Below are positions 17,977 to 26,238 of a stretch of DNA of 64,000 bases, piece by piece. Both the position numbers and the translations under genes were made by a program. Within the stretch, counting starts at the first letter, position 1; the number at the start of each line of letters is the position of its first letter. Source of the stretch: Streptococcus henryi DSM 19005 (GTDB lineage Bacteria; Bacillota; Bacilli; Lactobacillales; Streptococcaceae); assembly GCF_000376985.1 (NCBI RefSeq), contig NZ_AQYA01000031.1, positions 61,509 through 125,508 on the forward strand, written 5' to 3'. The notes below the pieces were generated by a model. The model was not told the DNA's origin and searched no databases. It saw only the letters and a program-made list of their open reading frames with translations.

Positions 17977-18270
17977 CTATGTTCTAAATACCTTTAACTT
18001 TTCCTCAAAGTCATCAATTACTTTGGCCAGATTTTTTCTTCCCTTATAGATGCCATAGCCAAAGAGTAACATTCCAAGGATACCAACAAGTGCTAGTAAT
18101 ATACCAAGGAGAGAGAGTAGATAGATTGTTTGACGGAAACTGTAGATTAATACAATGCCGAGACCTGCAACCAATGTTAGAAGCGTCAGCCATCTACCTA
18201 AGTTTTCAAGCATATGTTTCTGATAATTAATTTCAGCCTCATAGCCCTGAATCATTTCATGTTCTGTCAT
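17977..18270 (-). CDS. Small two-helix membrane protein after levG (possible LevX)
   Basis: Ninety-seven residues starting MTEHEMIQGYEAEINYQ. Two membrane helices (about 27-46 and 50-72) are followed by a basic, coiled C-terminus (KGRKNLAKVIDDFEEKLKVF). ATG 18270 is chosen because GGAGG lies six bases upstream; a further ATG at 18282 would overlap that site. It lies 96 bases after levG with no terminator between and is followed by one, so it is probably the last gene of the lev PTS operon, like levX of S. mutans by position. Function unknown. Confidence 0.7.
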   Translation of the reverse strand: MTEHEMIQGYEAEINYQKHMLENLGRWLTLLTLVAGLGIVLIYSFRQTIYLLSLLGILLALVGILGMLLFGYGIYKGRKNLAKVIDDFEEKLKVFRT

Positions 18271-18366
18271 TTTTTCCTCCACATCTACTTTTGGATAGTG
18301 ATTAATAATAAGTATGCCGTTGATTCGATAGAATGATTTGACTTTTGGGACTAGGTATTAGTTTTC

Positions 18367-19203
18367 TTAATATGACAAACCTGGGTTGAAGAAACCAACA
18401 AGTACACCGACAAAGGCAATGACAACAAGAAGCAACATTACTTTAATTGGTGAGATGTTTTTCTTAGCCATCAACCACCAACAGAAAACGATGAAGATAC
18501 CAGTCAAGAGACCTGGATAAACAGCATCAAATTGGTCTTGCAATACCAAGAAGGCTTCACCAGCAGAATTTTTCATTTGGAAGGATGTTTTTACAGATAC
18601 CCAAGTGGCTGCAACACCCCCGATAACCATACCACCGACAATACCGATAGCTTTACGGATTGCTTGTCCTTGAGGACCTACAAGGAATTCAACGGCCTTA
18701 TCACCGAGTTCATATCCTTTGAAGTAGGCAAATTTCATACCAAAGTAAGCCAAGAGGTTCCATACGATGATGTAGAAGATAGCACCAACTGGTGAACCAC
18801 CGTTTGACAAACCAAGGGCAATACCAAGAAGAACTGGAATAAGTGTCCCAACAATCAATGAGTCACCGATACCTGCGATTGGTCCCATAAGACCAGCACG
18901 CATACCATTGATGGTTTCATCATCAACTGAATCGCCATTAGCACGCGCTTCTTCAAGACCAGCAGTAACACCGACAACGATAGTACCAAGTTGAGGTTCT
19001 GTATTAAAGAAGGCAGTATAAGTTTGCATGGCTTCTTTTTGCTCTTCCTTATTATCATACAATTCTTCAACAATAGGAAGCATTGATGTCAAATAACCAA
19101 AGGTCTGCATGTGTTCTTGAGAGAAACATGTCAAGTGACCATAGTACCAATGATGGAATGATTTTGTTAATGTTTTTTTAGAGATTTTTTTACGTTCAGC
19201 CAT
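18367..19203 (-). CDS. levG: Mannose-family PTS EIID, fructose type
   Basis: Membrane subunit of a mannose-family phosphotransferase, 278 residues. A long cytoplasmic N-terminal part (with HWYYGHLTCFSQEHMQTFGY) carries the family-typical glycine-rich MRAGLMGPIAGIGDSLIVG motif, and C-terminal membrane segments follow. ATG 19203 is chosen because it follows GGAGG and fits the family. It begins one base after the levF stop. With levDEF it forms a complete EIIA-EIIB-EIIC-EIID set beside fruA, matching the levDEFG fructose/levan system of streptococci rather than the housekeeping manLMN, whose IIA and IIB are fused. Confidence 0.9.
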   Translation of the reverse strand: MAERKKISKKTLTKSFHHWYYGHLTCFSQEHMQTFGYLTSMLPIVEELYDNKEEQKEAMQTYTAFFNTEPQLGTIVVGVTAGLEEARANGDSVDDETINGMRAGLMGPIAGIGDSLIVGTLIPVLLGIALGLSNGGSPVGAIFYIIVWNLLAYFGMKFAYFKGYELGDKAVEFLVGPQGQAIRKAIGIVGGMVIGGVAATWVSVKTSFQMKNSAGEAFLVLQDQFDAVYPGLLTGIFIVFCWWLMAKKNISPIKVMLLLVVIAFVGVLVGFFNPGLSY

Positions 19204-19204
19204 C

Positions 19205-20053
19205 TTAAATGTCCTCCTCATCGTCATCATCAAAGTCTAAGTCAGCACCAGCTGATGCTTTTTTGATTTTCACCATATCAATTTCATAGAAGAGAAGGGC
19301 GAAGATCAATGATACAACCGCACAGGCAACCAAGTTAAGGCCAAGTGAAGCTGCCAAAGTGAAACCAACGAAGAAAGGAACAAAGTCAGTTACTTTATCA
19401 ACAATTTGTTTCAAGAGGATAGCAATCCCCACACATGGAAGGAGTGAACCAACTGTGAAGAGGGTTTTCATTGCAAGGCCATCCATTGGCAATGCAGCTT
19501 GAATAGCAGTTACAGCTGAGGCACCAAGTTTACACATGATAAGTGTTGGAAGGAATGAGAAAACAAAGTGTGAAACCCAAGGAAGACCCCAGTCAACCAT
19601 GTAAAGTTTCTTGAAATCACCTTTTTCAACAGCGTTCCAACCAATGTGTTGCCAAGCAAGGTTAAGTGTTGCTGTACCGTAGAAGAGGACAGTACCGACA
19701 GTACCTACAAGAGTACCCATTGATTTAGCCAAGTTAGCTGCATCAGCTGAGTCAGGAGAGATTCCTTGAGCATGAATAGCAACCATAGCAAGAGGAATAC
19801 CAATGTATGAGACAGCACGAACGTCAGCTGAAACAGTACCACCAGGTGTTACAAGAGCGATGTATACCAACTGCATGGCAACCCCACAGATAATACCTGT
19901 TTTTAAATCGCCCAGGATAAGACCACAGACGAGACCACCAACTAGGGGACGACCCAAAGTATAGTTACCAATACTTGAGCCACCCATACCTGGCATTGAA
20001 GACAAACTAGCAAATAGCCCCAAGAGAGCAGCTTGCAACCAAGAAATTGTCAT
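19205..20053 (-). CDS. levF: Mannose-family PTS EIIC, fructose type
   Basis: Sugar-translocating membrane subunit of 282 residues. It has the family start (SWLQAALLGLFASLSSMPG) and the GRPLVGGLVCGLILGDLKTG motif. ATG 20053 follows AAAAGGAG. The C-terminus ends in the acidic tail FDDDDEEDI, close to the tail of LevD. It is separated from levE by an unusual 440-base spacer with two copies of a repeat, although the four subunit genes should be expressed together. Confidence 0.9.
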   Translation of the reverse strand: MTISWLQAALLGLFASLSSMPGMGGSSIGNYTLGRPLVGGLVCGLILGDLKTGIICGVAMQLVYIALVTPGGTVSADVRAVSYIGIPLAMVAIHAQGISPDSADAANLAKSMGTLVGTVGTVLFYGTATLNLAWQHIGWNAVEKGDFKKLYMVDWGLPWVSHFVFSFLPTLIMCKLGASAVTAIQAALPMDGLAMKTLFTVGSLLPCVGIAILLKQIVDKVTDFVPFFVGFTLAASLGLNLVACAVVSLIFALLFYEIDMVKIKKASAGADLDFDDDDEEDI

Positions 20054-20115
20054 AACAAAACTCCTTTTATTAAGATACAAAGGCCGTGAAACGAGTAAAG
20101 CAAAAATAGGAGATT

Positions 20116-20193
20116 GACGCTGTGTGCTTGCACACAAGAAAATCTATCTTTTTTGCACAGCTCGTAGGCCGTGTTCAGTTTATAAGATACAAA
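20116..20193. repeat. Intra-operon direct repeat, copy 1
   Basis: About 78 bp containing the hairpin GTGTG-CTTG-CACAC, then AAGAAAATCTATCTTTTT and CGTGTTCAGTTTA, ending in AAGATACAAA. About 90% identical by eye to 20331-20410. Confidence 0.85.
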
Positions 20194-20330
20194 GAGCGTT
20201 CACGAGCAAAGTCAAAATAAGTGGTAAGTCAGAAATCTATGATTTCGTTGACGTACCCTCGTCAGGACGACTAGGACTCTCAATGTCTGGTTAAGACGAA
20301 GAGAGTTCAGACGTCTACGACGAAGTTTAA

Positions 20331-20410
20331 GACGCCGTGTGCTTGCACACAAGAAAATCTATCTTTTTGACACAGCTCGTAGCTCGTGTTCAGTTTATTT
20401 AAGATACAAA
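20331..20410. repeat. Intra-operon direct repeat, copy 2
   Basis: Same order of blocks as copy 1 (GTGTGCTTGCACAC, AAGAAAATCTATCTTTTT, CGTGTTCAGTTTA, AAGATACAAA), with small indels. Confidence 0.85.
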
Positions 20411-20495
20411 ATTTGTTGTTAACTAGAAAGATCTACAGATTAGAGATTGGAGATTATAACCTCACATCTATATCATTTCTTATATTCGAAGAGTA

Positions 20496-20990
20496 CTAGT
20501 AACCAAACTTAGATTTGAAGTCAGACCAGTAACCGATTGATACATCTGGCAAGAGTTGGAATTTCACTTTATAACCAGCTTTTTCAATGGCTTCAATAGC
20601 ATCTGCTTCTTCTTGTGTGATTGATTGGTTGTTACCCAATTTAACAGCACCTGGGCGGTCGTTACATGGGCCAACGATGATTTCTTTGACATCACTTGGC
20701 ACAAATCCTTGGTCAACCAAAAGTTTTTTCATGTCGATTGGATTTTTGGTAATCACGAAGTATTTTGTATCTGATTCCAAAACTTTTTGTGATTTTTGCC
20801 CAAAAGCATCAACAGTCCAAACAAAAGTCTTCTTGTCTGAAGCTCCCTTGTAGGCCTGAGTCAAAACTTTGTTGCTAGCAGCAGCATCGTTAACGGCAAT
20901 GAGTCCATCACAAGGATATTCTTTTGCCCAACGTGTTACGGTTTGACCGTGAATCATCCGGTCATCGATACGTACAAATGAAACTACCAT
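20496..20990 (-). CDS. levE: Mannose-family PTS EIIB, fructose type
   Basis: Cytoplasmic phosphotransfer subunit of 164 residues. The phosphorylated His14 lies in RIDDRMIHGQT, and GPCNDRPGAVKLG is conserved in the IIB family. It accepts phosphate from LevD and passes it to fructose during transport by LevF/LevG. ATG follows AAGGAG. It lies 21 bases after levD. Confidence 0.93.
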   Translation of the reverse strand: MVVSFVRIDDRMIHGQTVTRWAKEYPCDGLIAVNDAAASNKVLTQAYKGASDKKTFVWTVDAFGQKSQKVLESDTKYFVITKNPIDMKKLLVDQGFVPSDVKEIIVGPCNDRPGAVKLGNNQSITQEEADAIEAIEKAGYKVKFQLLPDVSIGYWSDFKSKFGY

Positions 20991-21011
20991 TTTAGGTCTC
21001 CTTTTTATTTT

Positions 21012-21449
21012 TTAAATATCGTCATCTTCTTCGTCGTCATCATCCGATACGACTTTAAACTCTTGAAGGGCCGTTTGCGCTTCAGGAAGCACTGCATTAA
21101 CAAAATCCTCGCCCTCAAGCATATCCTTCATAACAGCTGATGTAATTGCCATCGGTAGGTTCATTCCTCCAAGGACAATAGCAGAGCTAAGCAAGCCTTT
21201 TTCTTCTAGGACACCTAGAGCTGTTGTCAGTGGACTTCCACCAACAATATCAGCTAGGACAACAACTGAGTCATCTTCAGTCAGTCCTGAGATTGCTTGT
21301 CTGAAGTCTTGTGCAAAATCATCAACAGTCTTGCCATTTGCAAGACCACCAGCGATGACTTGGTCCATCTTGTCACCAGCAAACATAGCTAAAGAAGTTT
21401 TCAAACCTTCAGCAAATCCACCATGACTAACCAGTAGTAAATATTTCAT
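21012..21449 (-). CDS. levD: Mannose-family PTS EIIA, fructose type
   Basis: Cytoplasmic subunit of 145 residues that accepts phosphate from HPr, probably on His9 (LVSHGGFAEGL). A GGSPLTTA motif is near the middle. It ends in a strongly acidic tail (SDDDDEEDDDI) not needed for a IIA fold and similar to the tail of LevF. It is the first gene of levDEFG and has an upstream region with a cre-like site and repeated TGACA motifs. It is a free-standing EIIA, unlike the IIAB fusion of manL. Confidence 0.92.
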   Translation of the reverse strand: MKYLLLVSHGGFAEGLKTSLAMFAGDKMDQVIAGGLANGKTVDDFAQDFRQAISGLTEDDSVVVLADIVGGSPLTTALGVLEEKGLLSSAIVLGGMNLPMAITSAVMKDMLEGEDFVNAVLPEAQTALQEFKVVSDDDDEEDDDI

Positions 21450-21486
21450 AGCACCTCTCCTTTGTTTACCCTTATTTTATCATCAT

Positions 21487-21500
21487 CTAAAGCGATTTCA
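21487..21500 (-). promoter_or_regulatory. cre-like site before levD
   Basis: Minus strand TGAAATCGCTTTAG matches 12 of 14 positions of the CcpA consensus TGWAANCGNTNWCA. It overlaps the probable -35 region (TAAAAT -10 near 21473). Confidence 0.6.
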
Positions 21501-21508
21501 TATTTCCA

Positions 21509-21560
21509 TTTGTCACCCAAGACGACTGACAATAGTCATCTAAAATATGACAAATGTCAC
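21509..21560 (-). promoter_or_regulatory. Putative LevR activator boxes before levD
   Basis: Contains TTTGTCAC (plus strand 21509-21516) and, at the far end, ATATGACAAATGTCACAT, with TGACTATTGTCA between (minus strand). The same two elements occur before fruA. LevR binding is inferred from co-occurrence. Confidence 0.5.
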
Positions 21561-21591
21561 ATGGTATTTTTTTGGAGGGCCACAAAAAATA

Positions 21592-21619
21592 AAGACTCAG
21601 GAAAAATTTCCCGAGCCTT
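21592..21619 (-). terminator. levT terminator
   Basis: Minus strand AAGGCTCGGGAA/TTCCTGAGTCTT with wobble pairs, followed by TATTTTTT. Confidence 0.75.
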
Positions 21620-21644
21620 ACTATCTCTATCAAAAATGGTCTTA

Positions 21645-21743
21645 TACTCTTTTAAAATCAAAATGATAAACGTCAGTTTCGATTTGCCGTACTCCAGTAC
21701 AACCTTCGTCTCACTTCCTCGTTTGATTTTGCTTTTATTTGAA
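21645..21743. repeat. RUP-like dispersed repeat, copy E
   Basis: Starts TACTCTTTTAAAATCAAAAT, centre GTACTCCAGTAC, ends with TTTTGCTTTTATTTGAATAT. It lies between the levT stop and its terminator. Confidence 0.65.
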
Positions 21744-21745
21744 TA

Positions 21746-23053
21746 TTACTGCAAGCTATCCTGAACCTCTTTTTGAATAGCAAAGAGATCTTTATCTAAA
21801 CTGTTATTTGCCATGGCTTTGGAAATGAGGTAGTCCGCTTGCTCCATAGTAGTATTATAAGTTTTAAAGGTTGGATTGGTGATTCCTTGGCTGAGCATAG
21901 AATCCAAAGTGATTGGCGTTAAGGAATCTGAACCAAAACCATCTTCTTTCAATTTATTCTCAGTCTCCTCACTAGTCATAACGGACTTGAGTACCGAGGT
22001 TCCTTGAGAATAGTCGAATAAAGACTGCTGTGTATCCTCATCAATACAGAGTAATTGTAAAAATTCCCAAGCTAAATCTGCTTGCTTGGTCTTAGAAGAT
22101 ATGGCAAAAAGTGAAGTTGATACTTGTGTTGCATCGCCTCCGGCTTCTCCAGCAGGCATGGGAACACAAGACCAAGAAAAAGTTGAATACTTGGCGACAT
22201 GGTAAGGATAAGGTTGATAGGTTCTATATTCCGCCACAGTCATAGGAATAAAAGCAACCTTACCTTGGTCAAAATCATTGGAGTTAACCATATAATTACC
22301 ACTGAGGCTCTGCAATTGTAACATGACGTTCAAAGCTTCCCTAACTCGGTCGGTATCAAAATACGCCTTAGTACCGCTTGAATTAAAGAGGTCGACACCA
22401 TAGGCAGCGACAGCTTTTTGCCAATCATAGCCCGTGTAACCGTATTGGTCAGTAACTCCGTCACCATCGGTGTCCTTAGTCACTTGCTGACAAATCTTAT
22501 AAAAATCAGCAAGGGTCCATCCAGATTCTGGAATAGCAATCCCTTCTTTCTCTAAAAGATCAATATTGATACACATCATCATGGGATTACTTTCAAAAGG
22601 CAAAGCAAATTGACTGTTGTTATACTTACCAGCATTGTAAGCCGACTCATAAAAAATATTGCTATCAATATTGGCTGTAATATTTTTATCTAAACTGGCG
22701 AGGGCGCCTGTAGATGATAAGAGATTGAAATCATTTTCAGGGACAATGAAGATATCAGGCTGCGTTCCTGATACTATCTGATCTGTCAACCAATCTGAAT
22801 AGTCATCCTTTGAGATACCACTCTCATAGACAACCTGAACATCTGGATGACTTTTTTCAAAACGAGCAATGGCACTATCAACGACCTTGTAGTCATTACC
22901 ATTGGGGACGCCCCAACTACTCCCTGAGTAAAAACCCAACTTCAGGGTTCTCTCATGCTGACTATTAAAATAAGCAATGGTGAGTCCTACCAGAACAAGA
23001 AGAGACAGAAAAGCAACTGGTAAAATTTTCCCTTTTTTAAAGAAATTAATCAT
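21746..23053 (-). CDS. levT: Membrane-anchored sugar-binding protein of the Lev sensor
   Basis: Family 1 extracellular solute-binding protein of 435 residues. It is held by an uncleaved N-terminal helix (ILPVAFLSLLVLVGLTIAYF), not a lipobox. The mature part has the usual clefted fold with SGISKDDYSDWLTDQIVSG and DVNDADG-like loop DTDGDGVTDQYG. No permease genes accompany it, so sensing rather than import is likely, as for LevT of S. mutans. ATG 23053 overlaps the levR stop and has GAGGA five bases upstream. The naming as LevT rests on position. Confidence 0.82.
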   Translation of the reverse strand: MINFFKKGKILPVAFLSLLVLVGLTIAYFNSQHERTLKLGFYSGSSWGVPNGNDYKVVDSAIARFEKSHPDVQVVYESGISKDDYSDWLTDQIVSGTQPDIFIVPENDFNLLSSTGALASLDKNITANIDSNIFYESAYNAGKYNNSQFALPFESNPMMMCINIDLLEKEGIAIPESGWTLADFYKICQQVTKDTDGDGVTDQYGYTGYDWQKAVAAYGVDLFNSSGTKAYFDTDRVREALNVMLQLQSLSGNYMVNSNDFDQGKVAFIPMTVAEYRTYQPYPYHVAKYSTFSWSCVPMPAGEAGGDATQVSTSLFAISSKTKQADLAWEFLQLLCIDEDTQQSLFDYSQGTSVLKSVMTSEETENKLKEDGFGSDSLTPITLDSMLSQGITNPTFKTYNTTMEQADYLISKAMANNSLDKDLFAIQKEVQDSLQ

Positions 23054-23726
23054 GGTCATCCTCGAAATTCTTCAATGTCACACCTGTCTGTACCGCCCAA
23101 ATAGCTAATTGCGTGCGATCACGCAGACTTAGTTTAGAAAGGATATTGGATAAATAATTTCGAACTGTTCCTTCTGACAAGAATAGCTTAGCTGCAATTT
23201 CCTTATTAGACAAGCCAAAACCAATTTGTTGGATGATACGCCACTCCATTTTTAGAATGTCATTGGTATTTTGTTCATCAACTTGAATAGCATAATTGGA
23301 TTGAGCCATTTGCGAAAAGAGCTTAAAGACTTTGGTAGCAATATCAGGATTGAGCATAGCCCTCCCTTCATTAACCGTGATGATGGCATCGTGTAAATCT
23401 TCCATCGATGTTCCCTTGAGTAGATAGCCCGATGCCCCATGCTTAAGAGCACTAAAAATGAAGTCATCATCATCAAAAGTTGTTAAGATAATGATCTTTG
23501 TTTTGGGATACTCCTCTTTGACTCTCTTGGTGCATAAGACACCATCCATTTTAGGCATGCGGATATCCATAAGAATAATATCTGGACGAGTTTGTGTTAG
23601 TATTTCTAATACCTCAGTTCCGTCCCCGACAGCTCCCACAACTTCTATATCAGGATAAGCTGACAAAATAATCTTTAGGGACTCTCTTATTAATTCTTGA
23701 TCATCTGCGATTAGTACTTTAATCAT
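23046..23726 (-). CDS. levR: NarL/LuxR-family response regulator
   Basis: Response regulator of 226 residues. The receiver domain has the acidic pocket DDQ and phospho-acceptor Asp54 in ILMDIRMPKMDG, with Thr and Lys switch positions in IILTTFDDDD and YLLKG. The C-terminal LuxR helix-turn-helix reads GLSNKEIAAKLFLSEGTVRN. It overlaps levS by four bases (ATGA). It should activate levDEFG and fruA on fructan or fructose sensing, as described for LevR of S. mutans; binding sites here are inferred. Confidence 0.9.
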   Translation of the reverse strand: MIKVLIADDQELIRESLKIILSAYPDIEVVGAVGDGTEVLEILTQTRPDIILMDIRMPKMDGVLCTKRVKEEYPKTKIIILTTFDDDDFIFSALKHGASGYLLKGTSMEDLHDAIITVNEGRAMLNPDIATKVFKLFSQMAQSNYAIQVDEQNTNDILKMEWRIIQQIGFGLSNKEIAAKLFLSEGTVRNYLSNILSKLSLRDRTQLAIWAVQTGVTLKNFEDDHD

Positions 23727-25039
23727 GCTTCTTCTCCTTTTGCTTTGGGAATATGAACGAGGGTAGAAAAGCCATCCTCCCCACTAAAGGCTACACGCCC
23801 ACCTATAATAGCCAAACGCTCAGTCATTTGTGTCAAACCAAATCCATATTGAATATCTGAGCTTCCAACGCCATTATCCTGAATAATGAGAACATAATCC
23901 CCTTGATTAAGCATGGTAATGGTTACCTGACTGGCTTGACCATGCCGGAGGGAATTGGTTACCGATTCCTGAATGACTCGGAAGATGATATCTTCCTTAG
24001 TCTTATCAAAATCCACATCATCCCACTGATAATCTAAAGTAATCTGCAGATGTGATAGTTCCTGATATTCTGACAACATCTTTTCTAGGGCATCTTTGAG
24101 AGTATGGTCTTCTAGCGCACCAGGACGCATCTTATTAAGAGATCTTCTAACATCCACAATACCTTCTCTAACAACATTTGAAACATTATCAAGTTGCTTT
24201 TTGGCATGTTCAGGATTTAAATCAATAAGTACTCGAACAGCATCAATTCCTGCGGAAATTCCCGTCAGAGCATGACCAATGGTATCGTGAATTTCTCGGG
24301 AAATACGCTTGCGCTCTCTATCCTCAGTGATTTTTTCAGATACGGCTACATATTCTTTGAGACGTGTATTGGCCTGCGAAGCCATTAGCAATTCTTCTTC
24401 AATCTTATGATTTTCTGTAACTGAATAGATGATATAGGTTACCAAGGATACGATAAAAACGATGATGTTAAGCGAGGTCAGAAAATTCTTGAGAAAGAGC
24501 ACTGCAAATTTTACCCGAGTTGGGAAGAAGTCAATGTAGACATCCAAAGAAGGCGTCCTCACCAAAAGGGAAAGGACATCGTAATTTGATAGCAATAGTA
24601 TGCCGAAACTAGCTACGATAAAAAGCAACCAGGATTTCTTCTCTTTAAACTTATAGAAGTCCGTATAGGTGAAAAAGATATCCATAAAGACCAAAAGAAT
24701 AAGGCCGTTATAGGAAAATTGCAGAGCGATAAAGGTAATAATGAGACAAAGCACCTCAAGCATGGCAAACCAATCACGCGCAATGTCTCCCTTCTCAAAT
24801 TTCCGGTCACGAACATACATGGTTAAAAGTAGGAAACCAAAAGAAAGGTTAGAAAACCAAAAAATTCTCGTCGGCGAGCTTGGAATGACACTGATTTTTT
24901 CCAAAAGTGTATGACTTAGCCCCTGCTCAACAATATACTTAGTCCCAAAAAGATAAATGGAGCTAAAGAAAAGTACAGCTATAAAATTGATGAAAGATAA
25001 TGCTCGTTTGGCAAAGCTAACACTAGTTAAATTAGTCAT
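23723..25039 (-). CDS. levS: Sensor histidine kinase, HisKA_3 type
   Basis: Membrane kinase of 438 residues. About six to seven hydrophobic segments fill the first 230 residues. The dimerisation/phospho-acceptor box has His near residue 250 in RISREIHDTIGHALTG. The ATP-binding domain has N-box TNSLRHGQA and DNGVGSSDIQYGFGL. ATG 25039 overlaps the levQ stop by one base (TGATG) with a GGGGTGG site before it. It probably receives sugar-binding signals from the anchored proteins LevQ and LevT on either side of the kinase-regulator pair. Confidence 0.9.
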   Translation of the reverse strand: MTNLTSVSFAKRALSFINFIAVLFFSSIYLFGTKYIVEQGLSHTLLEKISVIPSSPTRIFWFSNLSFGFLLLTMYVRDRKFEKGDIARDWFAMLEVLCLIITFIALQFSYNGLILLVFMDIFFTYTDFYKFKEKKSWLLFIVASFGILLLSNYDVLSLLVRTPSLDVYIDFFPTRVKFAVLFLKNFLTSLNIIVFIVSLVTYIIYSVTENHKIEEELLMASQANTRLKEYVAVSEKITEDRERKRISREIHDTIGHALTGISAGIDAVRVLIDLNPEHAKKQLDNVSNVVREGIVDVRRSLNKMRPGALEDHTLKDALEKMLSEYQELSHLQITLDYQWDDVDFDKTKEDIIFRVIQESVTNSLRHGQASQVTITMLNQGDYVLIIQDNGVGSSDIQYGFGLTQMTERLAIIGGRVAFSGEDGFSTLVHIPKAKGEEA

Positions 25040-26004
25040 CACTGCCACCCCGCTAAGTCATAATCAGAAATATTATTAGCCGTTATAAGCTTTACAGGAA
25101 CAATAATCTCAGAAGCAACCTTTTTACCGCGATAAAGCTGGTAACCAGCTTGGATAGCCTTCTGGCCAATTGTCATAGGGGATTGAGCTACTGTTGCTTC
25201 TAATTCTCCGCTCGTTGCCAAAATAGATTTCATATCAGGTGAGCCATCTACTCCATAGATGGCAACTTGCTTATCGTAAGCAGAGTCCTTGATAGCAGCA
25301 AGGGCACCAATCGCAGCCTGATCATTTAAGGCCATGACGGTATCAAAGGTCGTCCCTTCTTCAATAACTGCTTGTACTTGAGGCATGGCAATTTCAGTTT
25401 GTCCGAGACAATCTCTGCGATCAACGACTTGGTAAGAGTCATAACCTTTAATCGTATCAGTGAATCCCTTGATACGATCAACTCCTGAAACAGCAATATC
25501 ATGCTCTAAAAGTAAAATGTTGGCACTGCTCTGCTCTTTCATTAAATGTTGAGCACAAAGAACACCTGCCTGATAATTATCAGAAACGATAGTGCTATCT
25601 ACCGAAGAATTATCCGAAAGCTGACTATCAACCACAACAATTTTAATCCCAGCATACTTAGCCTTTTTTAAAACCTTCAGCAGTTTTTTACTGCTAGCAT
25701 CAACGGGATTGAGAATAATGATGTTAACCCCATTAGCGATAAAAGATTCAATTTGCTCAACCTGCTTATCCACACTTAAAGCCGGATCCCTAGTATACAA
25801 AACATCATCATTCTTAGCGATTTCTTTTTCAATTTCATTATTGAGAATTTTATAAAAATCATTATTCATGGTCATGTAGCTTGCGCCAATTTTTAACTGA
25901 TTGCTATTAAAGGGAGTTGTCAAGTATTGCCAATAAACACCTAAAATAATGGTTATCCCAATAAGAGCGCTGATTAAAATTTTAATGTATTGGTTCCTGT
26001 TCAT
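25039..26004 (-). CDS. levQ: Membrane-anchored ribose-type sugar-binding protein of the Lev sensor
   Basis: Periplasmic-binding protein of the LacI/RbsB type, 321 residues. An uncleaved N-terminal helix (IKILISALIGITIILGVYW) replaces a lipobox. Typical features include KIVVVDSQLSDNSSVDSTIV, SGVDRIKGFTDTIKG and AIYGVDGSPDMKSILATSG. There is no permease or ATPase beside it. It is the first gene of levQ-levS-levR-levT, with tight overlaps throughout. ATG 26004 follows GAGGGAGT; the earlier ATG at 26034 lacks one. Confidence 0.84.
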   Translation of the reverse strand: MNRNQYIKILISALIGITIILGVYWQYLTTPFNSNQLKIGASYMTMNNDFYKILNNEIEKEIAKNDDVLYTRDPALSVDKQVEQIESFIANGVNIIILNPVDASSKKLLKVLKKAKYAGIKIVVVDSQLSDNSSVDSTIVSDNYQAGVLCAQHLMKEQSSANILLLEHDIAVSGVDRIKGFTDTIKGYDSYQVVDRRDCLGQTEIAMPQVQAVIEEGTTFDTVMALNDQAAIGALAAIKDSAYDKQVAIYGVDGSPDMKSILATSGELEATVAQSPMTIGQKAIQAGYQLYRGKKVASEIIVPVKLITANNISDYDLAGWQ

Positions 26005-26039
26005 CTCACACTCCCTCTTTGCAAACCTTATCATTTTTC

Positions 26040-26068
26040 ATTATAACATACTTAATTTTTGGACACAA
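26040..26068 (-). promoter_or_regulatory. levQSRT promoter
   Basis: Minus strand TTGTGT (26063-26068), 17-base spacer, TATAAT (26040-26045) with an extended TG. Confidence 0.8.
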
Positions 26069-26076
26069 TTTGATCT

Positions 26077-26090
26077 GGAAAGCGGTTTAA
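26077..26090 (-). promoter_or_regulatory. cre-like site before levQ
   Basis: Minus strand TTAAACCGCTTTCC, 12 of 14 positions of the CcpA consensus, directly upstream of the -35. Confidence 0.55.
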
Positions 26091-26144
26091 TAAAGATGCT
26101 AAAAATATGCTTCTCAACTAATTATTCCATACACATCACAAAAA

Positions 26145-26164
26145 CAGCCCATAAAAATGGGCTG
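26145..26164. terminator. fruA terminator
   Basis: CAGCCCAT-AAAA-ATGGGCTG; on the minus strand it is followed by TTTTTG. Confidence 0.85.
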
Positions 26165-26238
26165 AAAAATCACTTTAAGGCTTAGACTTTTTGCCAAAAT
26201 GTCTGATTTTTTTCTTTTATTCAATTTAAGATTAGCGA

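Larger units (their letters stand above)
20054..20495. other. Unusual 442-bp spacer between levE and levF
   Basis: No ORF. It is built of modules: AAGATACAAAG...ACGAG.AAAG at about 20071 and 20184, the 78-80 bp repeats at 20116 and 20331, and inverted segments between them such as GACGAAG...GTCTACGAC. A terminator with a T-run is not obvious, so read-through is possible. It may be a mobile repeat or an RNA processing region that sets subunit ratios. Confidence 0.6.

Noticed and set aside
18367..21449. Housekeeping mannose PTS manLMN
   Set aside because: EIIA and EIIB are separate genes here and the cluster lies beside fruA and the lev sensor, which fits levDEFG.
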